From Ophioderma brevispina (Eukaryota; Echinodermata; Ophiuroidea; Amphilepidida; Ophiodermatidae), in contig JAMKCH010035963.1 in NCBI GenBank assembly GCA_023653785.1, forward strand, positions 1 to 64,000: a DNA stretch of 64,000 bases. Reading direction: 5' to 3'. Below, piece by piece: positions 46,665 to 56,976 of the stretch (position 1 is the first letter of the stretch; each line of letters starts with the position of its first letter). The position numbers and the translations under genes were made by a program. Below the pieces are notes generated by a model. It made no database searches and was not told the DNA's origin. It was given only the letters and a program-made list of their open reading frames with translations.

Positions 46665-46728
46665 CGTAACCATCACGTACGTGTCGTTTCGTAATGTCAT
46701 CGTTTAACATTTTAGAGGTTTTCGGCAT
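46665..46728 (-). CDS. Possible first coding exon, unknown protein
   Basis: Minus strand: ATG at 46,728 opens 21 codons (MPKTSKMLNDDITKRHVRDGY plus one base, 21 residues described here as MPKTSKMLNDD then ITKRHVRDGY) that end at a near-perfect splice donor, G then GTAAGTAAG (46,664 downwards). The codons are strongly purine-first. Upstream is a plausible 5' UTR with a CpG site cluster further out. It lies between the inverted TTATCT arrays. No second exon was found and the short peptide matches nothing I know, so it may be a chance donor. Confidence 0.3.
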
Positions 46729-46984
46729 ATCTCCTCCAGGTGGAAGTAGGTATAACAATGATTTCAAAATTGTTGGCCGAGGACCGGGTTTCTTCTTTTG
46801 CTTGAAATTGTTTGGGGTAGGAGAACTGGTTTAAATTCACTACCCCTGTAGCGGCTTTTGAGTAGAGATTTTGTGATTCGCACCGTGCTTGCTTGCTTGC
46901 ATGCAAGTTGCAGTTTTGGCGCCGATCCCTTGGTGGCTAATGACAATAGTTTGCACTTCTGGGTCAAACCCGTTGCCATGGTCC

Positions 46985-47035
46985 TGTTATTTGGGGTTCA
47001 GCTTTGTTATCTGGAGATAAGCTTTGTTAAGGGCA
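46985..47035 (-). repeat. Inverted TTATCT unit
   Basis: GTTATTTGGGGTTCAGCTTT then GTTATCTGGAGATAAGC is the reverse complement of the 46.0-46.5 kb unit, preceded by CCATGGTCCT. Confidence 0.85.
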
Positions 47036-48104
47036 GTGTCAACCTTGAGCTTCCGAGTATCTATTTTGGTTTGTAACTTCGCAAATATTTGATTATTGTC
47101 TGTAAAAGTATACATTTCTAGAAAGAAAATTGGACGATGAACCCGATGATGGCATCAGATTAATGTAAAACTTTCCGTATTTTGAGGAAAAATACTAAAA
47201 AAAACATGATTTTGCCCCCAAATTTTCAGACAGCATAACAAAACAATTTGAATTTTCATGATTTCTTATGTTATTTTTTAGAAACAAGACAAATAGAGCT
47301 TACTTTTCGAAATATAAGGAAAAATGTCAAAAAAGTGTGATTTTTACCTTTCTTTTACAAAATTTGAGTATAATATTGGAGAATATCTTTAGTTAGAAAT
47401 CGAAAAATTAAAAATTGAGAAAACCGTCCCCAGAGAAGACCGATTGCTCATAGTAGCGAAAATTAAAAATTACCTTTTACTTCGGTACTTTTGAAGTTAC
47501 CTTGTTCTGAAAATTTACCACATTTTGCGAAAAATTGAACATTGAGACAATCTGTCTTTGTTTAGTAAAAAAGTGACTTTCACGCCATTTCAAGCTGTAT
47601 CTTCTCAAATAACTTTATCTTGAACTTCAAAATTTTTGAGTATGTGTGCAAGTGATGAAAATACATCTTTATGCACGAATTGAATCAAACATCTTTTCTC
47701 TATAACTCCAGAAATCAGAGAAATTTAAATTTTGTTTATATTTAAATATTATTTTCGTTGGTTTCCACGATGCGTTCGTTTGCAACGTACATTACCTTAA
47801 AACACGCGCACGGCTTCATTACGCAGTTTTAAAAATTCACGCGCGACGCGATGCTGCGCCTTGCGCCTGACAGAGTGTAATGTGCTTTAAATTCCGCGGT
47901 TAAGACCATGTGGTTTTGTGAATTTAAATGGTCAAACAGCTGCTTTAAATCGGCACAACAAAAAACAAAAAAATAAACTCAGGATTGTCTTGCATTGGAT
48001 TACCTTTGTTCGGTAACGATTTAGAACACAGTGTGTGTTTTAAAATGGTGCAAAAATTCAGAAATCCAAAAGTAAAAACAAAAAGCACTAGGGTTAACAC
48101 TACC
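47036..48104. other. Interior of the TTATCT inverted-repeat element
   Basis: A-rich with many AAAATTT patches and a CpG-rich block at 47,765-47,905 (ACACGCGCACGG, CACGCGCGACGCG). No gene recognised. Confidence 0.45.
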
Positions 48105-48240
48105 CTTAACCTCAGATAAGGACCGTTATTTGCGGGTTCAGCTTTTGCTCAACCCAAGATAGGACCGTTAATGACTTGGGTTCACTTTTGTTATCCTCCA
48201 GATAAGGTCATTAATTTTGGGTCAGCTTTGTTAACCCTAT
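48105..48240 (-). repeat. Inverted TTATCT units, outer copy
   Basis: Three units in reverse orientation: CTCAGATAAGGACCGTTATT, CAGATAAGGTCATTAATTTT and GGGTCAGCTTTGTTAACCCT. Together with 45,990-46,482 they bracket 2.2 kb. Confidence 0.8.
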
Positions 48241-48504
48241 TGGAAGAAATGATCATTCATAACAGAAACAGTCTTACTTGTAAATGTAAAGCCACAGAGC
48301 CATGCATGTGAGCATGCACATGGCCATGTTACATACCCCTAGGTGTGTATTGCTAGGTAGCAAAAATCGACAAGATGACTGTGAAACACAAATTAGTTCT
48401 TATGCCTACACTTAGGAAGTCGGTGGCATTTTGCTGGATGAAAGACAACTTTAGCAAAACACATTTATTCCAATGGAATGCATGGTCCCCCCTGCACCTA
48501 TTCC

Positions 48505-50330
48505 TCAATGTTGAATGAAAGAAAAATAAATAATAGGGTGCAAGTGTGCACCATTGTTTGTACCTCGTACGGATGAGGAATGATGCAACATAAAGTTCGT
48601 GTATGTCTTATAACCATAAGACCTGGGATTTCCTCTATGGTCTATGCTCTTAACAAACACTGCAGAGTCCATGGTTCCATTGACATTGATAATGAATAGG
48701 CCTGTTAGTCCAAAGGTTTTGCTCACAGATCAACACACTAATCATCACTCAGTTTTTAGCATATGCATCTGAAAGCCAGGGGTTAAACATGGTTTTTTGG
48801 ACCCTGTCTACTTGCTTGCCAATTATTGTGACATTCTATTTCCAAAAGTAGTCATTTGTTCATGGGCTTACGCATTTCTGTTCATTTCGCAGTGAGCCTT
48901 TGCAATCCAAGCACACACGTATCCATTCCCAACCTTTTGCGTATTATAAATTGTGTCCCAAAGTTGATGGTACAAAGTTTTTTTGCATCTTTTTGGCACA
49001 CCATTTTGCGGCACATCATCAACTTTTATTGTCATTCGCAAATCTGGGACCATTCTGACGATAACAGGGTCTGGCAAGACGCGCTCATAATGGCACTCTT
49101 CCCATCTCATCACTACGCCAATGCGAACTCCGACTGACTTCCCTTTTGGCCAGCTCTGGGGTTCATCTTGTCGTTAGCAATCTGGTCAATCCTGGAATGT
49201 ACTGTAACGATTACCCTGTTCCTTTTTTGTTTTTGGTTAGCATAATATAATACATGAGATACGAAAAGCAGTCAAAAGTCTGACACTGACACATGAACTT
49301 ATTAATTTCAATGTTGTTGTGGAACACAGTGGGTTAGTTTTGCGGAATAAAAGTGTCCCAGGTTGGAAACCTTGCCTGCCATCCAGTGTATGCCATATGG
49401 ATAATCTTCTTTGAACATCAACTGGAATGGTTAACTTTTGCAAGCAGGTTTCTGGTATTTGGTTTTGTCCTTTTACTGTCAAGCTAGATTTAGTAGCAGC
49501 ATGGATTTTTGTCATTTTTTTCTACTGGTGGTTTTTGGCCGGCTTGGTGACACAATCTAAATTGTGTCTATTTTTTTCAGCATCTTCTTGGACTTTTTCT
49601 AGTATCTTTCCTTCTCCACGGTTAATGTGTGGTGAATGCAAACCCACTGTACTCCTCACACACAATGTATGGTCCATCGAGAAGTGAATGCTTTTAAAAC
49701 ATCCCTTTGGCCTGTGTCCTTTCAAGTTCCTCATATGGTGATGAAGTTCTTTTGTCCTCCATCTGAAGTTTTTGCGCGGCGCATTACTGCATGAAGAGAC
49801 TCCGGAGGGTTATTGTCCGGTATGGTGTCAATAATACCCAAATCATGGGTGAGCTCTGTACGGCAGTGGTCGAATATTTCTTTTGCCTTACTCTTCTTGA
49901 GGTAAAGAGAAAACTTGGGCGCTGTCTTCCCTTCACGTTTCTCCATGTCATCCCATTTGTTATATAAGTGGGAAAGATTGTTTGTATAGTCCTCATAGGA
50001 ATGGCTGTGTATGAGCCCCATATGCTCTTTGTTACCGCTTACATCTTCCACTACGGTTTTTGAAAACTTATTTGAAAGTTTCAGCTTTGTGGCTTGAGTT
50101 TTCAGATTACGCTCAATGTGGGTAACACATTGCAGAGCCACAGCACCATGTAATGACTGATAAAGTGCTTGCTGCAGTGTGCTGTCTCACCATCGGTTAC
50201 AAAGCACCTAAGCCCAGTTGAAAGAGATGGTCTTGCGCGGGTAATTGCATCAAATAATATCCTGTAGCATTCTCTTGTAAGCTTGTGTGTAATCATTATT
50301 GGACCTATAATAACAGGATATTTATCAGTT
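48505..50330 (-). pseudogene. MULE-type DDE transposase, frameshifted
   Basis: Minus strand from about 50,330: PVIIGPIMITHKLTRECY, LFDAITRARPSL, then CFVTDGET (second catalytic Asp in TDGE). After a frameshift near 50,145, LQCVTHIERNLKTQ gives the C-x2-H of MULE transposases, followed by a long helical part (NLSHLYNKWDDMEKREGK, FDHCRTELTHDLGIID) and IPDNNPPESLHAVMRRAK with the candidate catalytic Glu. After more shifts coding-like stretches continue at 49,734-49,522 (FSMDHTLCVRS), 49,515-49,320 (IWHTLDGRQGFQPGTLLF), 49,113-48,868 (VIVRMVPDLRM, YHQLWDTIYN) and 48,726-48,505 (GLFIINVNGTMDSAVFVK). The last two may be other exons or another gene; their family is unclear. First Asp and zinc finger are not seen. 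Dead element. Confidence 0.72.
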
Positions 50331-50459
50331 TTCTTTGATTTTTATCAGGAGGTTCCGATAGCTTGTGGTAACCACATAAAATTTCCAGAATTTGAACGTT
50401 GTGTCCACTGATAATGGGCTACAAGGATATTGCTTGTTACAACAACACTGAAAACCCAA

Positions 50460-50780
50460 ACTGGTAAATCTGACTAGAAAAAAGCTAGTCCAGATGGTTC
50501 CATCTGGACTAGGTTTTATCTAGTTAAGACAGTTTAGGCTAGTCGCTCGACTAGCTTTTGCCTAGTTGGTCAAGCCTGCTTGACTAGTTAATACTAGTTG
50601 CTCGACTAGTTTTTAACTGGCTAACAGCTAGTCAAAATGGGTTCCATTTTGACTAGCTTTGCCTAGTCATCGTGCTGACTAGTTGCAATAAGCTCTCAAC
50701 TGGTTTTTAACAGTCAGGCTGCTAGTTTTGCATGCATCGTGCTCAACTGATTTTAACTATTCAGGCGGTTCATCTGCTGC
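50460..50780. repeat. CTAGT hairpin tract, part 1
   Basis: Imperfect tandem motif GACTAGTTnnnACTAGTTGCTC, with embedded perfect hairpins at 50,485-50,512 (13-bp stem, loop TT), 50,538-50,555 (8-bp stem) and 50,627-50,657 (14-bp stem, loop GTT). The two larger stems differ at two positions and both changes are compensated on the other arm. Confidence 0.9.
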
Positions 50781-51022
50781 TAAAGGATACCTGAGAATGG
50801 AATTAAAAAAAATATTCCAATGAGTCACTCAAACAATTTCTTCAATTGTACAAATAACATCAAGTATTTTAATTTACCCACACAATAAACACAATTAAGT
50901 AAAGTTAAAGTGTCATGCCGAGCAAGCTCATACACCAGGCCCATCTCTCTTTCCTTGGCGTTCAGGCCCACTCCTCCATGTAATTTTTGTGCTGTGGTGA
51001 GTTCCCAACCTCCCACATGAGT

Positions 51023-51025
<3 letters not shown>

Positions 51026-51062
<37 letters not shown>

Positions 51063-51080
51063 GGGGGGGGGGGGGGGGGG
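51026..51080 (+). repeat. Poly(G) tract
   Basis: More than 50 nt of G with a single A and a single T interrupting. The proline-rich frames on the minus strand come only from it. Length is likely to be assembly-dependent. It splits the hairpin tracts at 50.5 and 51.3 kb. Confidence 0.9.
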
Positions 51081-51229
51081 TGGGGTGCCATACCTTCCCA
51101 GCATTGCGCGGGTACTATTTAAACACATGGGTGGAGAGGAGTAATTGAGTTAAGTGCCTTAAGCCCTTGCCTAAAATTTCAAGCCATACACTGAAAACCA
51201 AAAACCCTCTTGCTACTAATTTAAAACAG

Positions 51230-51545
51230 TACACTTGATGTCGATTTTTACTAACTAATAATTAGTTCTCTGTAGGCCGTACTAATTTTATACTACTGGT
51301 AGTAGCAGCTGAACAAGTTTGCTGAACTAGCTCATGGTTAATAAGGAAATTCATTAGGACGGTGCCTACAATTGTGCCTACTAGTATAGAGGGGCCTCTA
51401 CTAGTTTATAAACTAGTGCAAAATGATGTCGCTTTTTACTACTTTGTTAAAGGGCAGTTAAGAGTTTCTACTACTTTCACTGATCGGAGGGCAATTAGTA
51501 GGGGTCATTGGTACGAGGTTCCACTTAGATGCTCTACTACTTAAG
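51230..51545. repeat. CTACTAGT hairpin tract, part 2
   Basis: TACTA/TAGTA-rich with small inverted repeats: ACTACTGGTAGTAG, CTAGTTTATAAACTAG and ACTAGTATAGAGGGGCCTCT then ACTAGT. Resembles the first tract in style but not in exact sequence. Confidence 0.7.
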
Positions 51546-52261
51546 GGAGCTGGAAATAGGTATCTGAGAGATTGCATTATAATGATAATGATAACATTAA
51601 GGACTTTCAATGAAGCCAGGCAATGGAAGTCTAGCCTACTAAACCAACCATGAGTTCTTGACCCATACTTTTGTTCACTGCTGAAAATGGGGGGCATCAT
51701 CTCATAATGCTCACGAAGTTTCAACCACCGAACATAAAGAATGTGAGACGTGGTAAAATTGCATATGTAATTTGCAAATGTAAAAAAAATAAAAAAAATA
51801 AAAAAAATGTGCAATTCTAATAATCATTGAAAATAACTATAGAATTAGCCATAAGGATTGCAAACTTGTACAGGCCAACTGAAATTATATTTTGGTTTCC
51901 GGTTAAACCTATTGTAGAAAGACTTGCATATTTCCTTTGCCTCCCACCCCCCCCCCCCCAACTGAGCTTGTGGAATTCAAGTTCAAAATGAAACAGATAT
52001 ACTTCAGAATTTAGGTTTCAAAAATGGGAAGAAAGTACGTCTTTCTCGTAAAGGTTTCCCTATCGATTTTGTTTGGGGTTTTATTTTTACTGGTTTGTAC
52101 TAATCTATTCGTTTTTTTTAATGTTACCGGAAACAAAAAATATTTTTCTATTGAACCCATTACATCAACTGATAATTAACCTTAAATATATGAAAGACAA
52201 AACCATTTTTATAATTTGACCTTTCAAGACCATTCAAATTGACCAATTGGAAAGAAAAATC
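51546..52261. other. Non-coding stretch
   Basis: Contains (AAAAAAT)n near 51,781-51,810 and a C run at 51,948-51,959. No gene. Confidence 0.45.
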
Positions 52262-55200
52262 CAACATTTTCTTCTGGGTAATTTTACTTGAATAACTTGG
52301 AATGACCTACCAAAAAAATTGTGACAAATCTTTTGGAAAGTATAGAGTTGGAGTCATAACTAAATTTTGTGACATGGAGAACATTAGTCCATTTCTCAGT
52401 GAGGTTGAATGAACAATGAAAATTACGCGGCTGGTGGTACCCCTTGCGACAGTGCGCCGATTCTTTAGTGCCATTAAATCCAAAAATGGCGGCTGCCCCC
52501 CCCCCTGTATGACCAAAAATGAGTATGCTCAATTGAAAGAATGTATGAACTTAATTATTTATGGATCTTAAAGGATAAAAAAATTCAATGGAAAACCAAG
52601 TCTAGGATGTTGACCGTAATGAATTATTTATAAGGCCTTTGACTGTTTGTTGTTTGTGTATCGAGTCAAATTTTCAGAATGATTCTATTGAGCTGAAATT
52701 GGTGTCAACCCGTGGCTCAATGTATTTCATTACAAAAAACTCAAAAACTAAAGGTTGCCGTATTCTACCTTGATAACCAGCAAAGACCACTAATCGTGAC
52801 TTTTTTCCAAGTTAACAGGAAATCTAGTCATCAGAGGTTTGGCGAACTATTAACTTTATAGCTCTTGTAACAAAGGAGAACAATTTACCACCAATTTCAG
52901 CTCAATACAAAACAATTTGACTTTTATTGATTCCAACGTCAATTCACTGACCGCAACACACGGGTATGCCACGGGAGAAGAAGCCAGCAGGCAGGCGGCA
53001 GAGGCGCCCCAGACAGGACGTGATCTCCCCACGTTAGACTAGACATGGTTCCCATTGACTTTTTTGAATCAAGTGTATAATTCTTTACAAAAAACACAAT
53101 AAAAAAAATAAAAAAAATAATGCATTGATATTTGTAATTGCACAATAACGTATGTAACCGGTTTTCTTAAATTTTTCGTGCGGACGTTGATCGCATTCCA
53201 TACCATATGCAGATTTTGTGGGTAAATGTCAGCTTGCTTTAATAAACGCCCCCGTGTGGACTTGGGGGCCACATTCAGCGTCACAAACTCAGCCGCGTGC
53301 GTGCACTGATCTTTTGCCAATGCGCGTGAAGCTAAAAAATAGGCAGACATTGAACCTCTATGTAAACAAAGTTCATAATAAACAATTTTGCAATTTTGAG
53401 CATGTTTATTTTTTGGTATACAGGGAGGCATGCCATTTTGGGTTGGGTTAAAATCCACCCACAACTTTCGCAGGGATACCCCCTGAAAATTTTCATTCAA
53501 CTTCATATAAAAGACAAATGCACTGAGAAATGTGATGTATGCTCTCATGGTCACAAATTATCCAGATGACCAATGGAAATTCAACACTCATTAGCATTTT
53601 GATGTTGATGGTGGGATGTTGTACAATGCAATTGTCATTGAAAAAGACATGAAATGATAAGGGCCAGCAATCCATAGCCCTTCGGGTTGTCCAATACTGG
53701 GGTCCTAGCATATCATATAAATACCTCACAAGTTTATCTCAGTAATGTCTACAATGATACTTTATGTGGATTTGATTATAATATTGTATTATACATCTGT
53801 CTGTTCGATATGTTTGCCTGAATAAAATGAATTGAAGTCGAATTGAATTGATTGAAATCGGAAGGAAAAGGTTTGTAGTAATTTTACTTGGAATGACATG
53901 AAAACCACCACACACACCCACAACTTGAGCCCAAACCTACATATTCCACATGCCACCTTACACCTAACCACACCCGCCACCCACCCCAACGCATCCACAC
54001 AACATATTTTCTCGCATCCTTCAACCTAACCATGCAATCATCTCTCCATACTTGCTCAGACCCCAAATGCCAGGGGATAGAAAATATAAAATCTCAAGTT
54101 CATAGAAATGCTGCACTGCTATGAGAAGGTTAAGAGACTTTGCACAGTATTCAAGAGGACTCACAGAAGACTTGGTAAGAGAGACTTCACACTGTACTCC
54201 AGCAGAATAAGAGTGGAAAACTTGAAATACACTAATTATGAGCTTTCACCTTCCACCTACAGACTTGCCAGGGGCAGCATCAGGGAGTGGCAGGGGGTAT
54301 AGCCATCCTCCAAGAGTTTCAAAATTAAAAACAAAACAGGGGGCAATAAATTGTGTTAAAATTAGGGTTTTTACCTATGTGAGTTAATTAATCATGTAAT
54401 TTTTTGCCTATAAGATTTTACTCATGGTGCTGCCTCTAGTGGAAGCTAGATTGTTGAGATTTAATTTTTGCCCATTTTCAACATTCAATCTTGACATAAA
54501 AAAAGAAGCAAATTAAAAACAAAGCTGTGGTTTAGAAGTGTGACAATGGAATGAAAATAATGTTACAGGGTGTCCCAGAAAAACGGAACCCTAAAAGCAC
54601 CCTCATTTCCATAACCTCATGTAAATAAATGCAAATTAATTTTCACCTTTTTGAAAACATTGATTAATTAGCTTTTCAATACCGAAGAAATTTTTCCTAT
54701 CGGGTACAAAATGGCTGAGCTATGGTCACTTGAAGAAATTTGCAGTTTTTCGACTCTGTCCACGGGAACCAGTAAATGTTGCTTCTTGTTGTGCATTTCG
54801 ACGCCAACGATAAGGGGTCAAAATGCTCAGTAATTACATTTACTCCCTTTGTGAGTTGTTTTTGAACATATTTTAAACATTGTCTGCAGTAATTTATGTG
54901 TGTTTTTAAAATAAATGTTTAGGTAACAGGCCCTAAAGTGAATTTACCGTAATCATTGTCCCTTCACTGAGGCAACATTGGTGACGAAATGCACAACAGG
55001 GTATGACTTGTAATCGGTTTCTGTGGACGAAATAGAAAACGGTCAATTTCTTTAGGTGACTCTAGCTCAGTCGTTCTGAAACCGACCGGAAAGATTCCTT
55101 CAGTTTTGAAAAGGCAACTAATTGGTTTTTCAAAATATGTAAAAATAAATTTGCATATTTTTAGTTTATCATGCATTGGCAAAAATCAATGCACTGTGTG

Positions 55201-56930
55201 TCAGTTGATATATGCATGCGCCCCTGTTCGTGACTTGGGCCAACTATTCAGCGTCACACTGCAGCGTCCGTGCAATGATCTTTTGACAAGCATTGAAGTA
55301 AAAATAGGCAGACAAAGTTTCATTTATCATTGATTTGAGCATGTTTATTTTGGTCATACAGGGACGGCAGCCATTTGAGGTTTTGGGATTTAAAAATCCA
55401 CCCAACACTGCGAGGCGGGATACCCCTGACCAAAATTTTCATCAACCTTCATTAGCAGACAAATTCACTGAGAATGGTTTATGCTCTCAATGGTCACAAA
55501 AATTTATCCAGATGACCAATGGAAATTCACACTCATTTGCATTTTGACGTAGAATTTGAGATGGCTTTTTAAATCAATTGTCTATGAAATCGGAAAACGG
55601 ACTGCAGTAATTTTACCTTGGAATGACTGAACACCACCCCCACCCCAACTTGAGCCCAAACCATACATATTCCATGCCCCTTACACTAACCCACTCACCC
55701 AACCCACCCCACCCCAACCTGCACCACAAAAACATATTTCTCGCATACTTACAACCTAACCATGTACTCATTTCAAATGCCCCGACCAAGCTGCCAGGGG
55801 ATAAAAATATTAAACTCTCACAGTTATACCAATGAAGCATTCTCGAGAAGGTAATTAAGAGACTTTGCACAGTATTCAAGAGGACTCACAGAAGACTTGT
55901 AAGAGAGACTTCACACGTATCCAGCAGAATAGAGTGGGAAGGAAAACTTGAAATACACTAATTATGAGCTTTCACCTTCCACCTACAGACTTGCCAGGGG
56001 CAGCTAGGTAGTGGCGGGGGTCTGCCATCCTCCAAGAGTTTTCAAAATTAAAACAAAAAGGGGGCAATTAAATTGTGTTTAAATTAGGGTTTTTACCTAT
56101 GTGAGGTAACTGTGTAATGTTTTTGCTATAAGATTTTAACTCAGGTGAGGCTATAGTGGAAGCTAGATGTTGAGATTAATTTTGCACCAGTTTTCACATT
56201 CCAATTCTTGACATAAAAAAAGAAGCAAATTAAAAACAAAGCTGTGGTTTAGAAGTGTGACAATGAATGAAAATAAGTTACAGGGTGTCCCAGAAAAACG
56301 GAACCCTAAAATGCGCCTCCATTTCCAGAACATCATGTTAAATAAAATGCAAATGAATTTTCACCTTTTGAAAACCATTAATAGCGTGCAATACCGAAGA
56401 AAGTTTTCCGATCAGGGTACAAAATGGCTTGAGCTATGGTACTTGAAGATATTTGCAGTGTTTGTCGACTAATGTCAAGGAACAATTAAATGTTGCTCGT
56501 GTTGTGCATTTCGACGCCAACGATAAGGGGTCAAAATGCTCAGTAAGTAATTACATTACTCACCTTTGTGAGTTCTGAGTTGTTTTTTTTGAAAAAAACA
56601 GATTTTAAAACATTGTGCTGCAGTAATTTATGTGTGTTTTTTTGTTCATTAAAATAAATGTTTAGGCTAACAGGCCCCTAAAGTGAATTTACCGTAATCA
56701 TTGTCCCTTCACTGAGGCAACATTGGTGACGAAATGCAAAACAAGGTATGACTTTAATCGGTTTCTGTGGACGAAATAGAACAACGGTCAATTTCTTTAG
56801 GGTGAACGCTTTTAGCTCAAACGTTCTGAAAACCGACCAGAAAGATTCTTTCAGTTTGAAAGGACAAACTAATGGTTTTTCAAAAATGTAAAATAAATTG
56901 ACAATATATTTACAGAAAGTATTATGCCAA
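52262..56930. repeat. Complex inverted and tandem duplication of a 1.7-2.0 kb unit
   Basis: Unit 1 (about 53,220-55,185) and unit 2 (about 55,190-56,930) are direct repeats: CGTCACA...CAGC, GGTCATACAGGGA, CTTGAGCCCAAACC, ACCTAACCATG, GAAGACTTGGTAAGAGAGAC, TTCACCTTCCACCTACAGAC and TACAGGGTGTCCCAGAAAAA recur in order. Unit 1 has about 240 extra nt (53,610-53,860), ending in an ATGAATTGAAnTCGAATTGA tail like a SINE/LINE insertion. Additionally 52,262-52,530 is an inverted copy of the segment at 53,396-53,610 and 55,350-55,530. A 161-codon frame at 53,069-53,554 (minus) has coding-like codons but no recognised domain. Confidence 0.75.
54564..55160. mobile_element. TACAGGGTGTCCC element, truncated copy
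   Basis: Same sequence as 56,279-56,976 but lacking the right terminus; cut where the tandem unit ends. Confidence 0.7.
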
Positions 56931-56976
56931 TGAGGGTACTTTTAGGGTTCGGTTTTTTCTGGGCACCTGTCCTGTA
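56279..56976. mobile_element. TACAGGGTGTCCC palindromic DNA transposon, complete copy
   Basis: Left end TACAGGGTGTCCCAGAAAAA and right end TTTTTTCTGGGCACCTGTCC then TGTA are inverted. Inner blocks AACCCTAAAA and GGTCGGTTTTCAGAAC-like segments make the arms pair over much of the 698 bp. TA at the borders fits a Tc1/mariner-type element. Confidence 0.75.

Noticed and set aside
50825..51128. Proline-rich proteins on the minus strand
   Set aside because: The proline tracts are the complement of the poly(G) run.
53069..53554. 161-codon minus-strand protein
   Set aside because: Coding-like codons, but it lies within a duplicated inverted unit whose other copy does not keep the frame.
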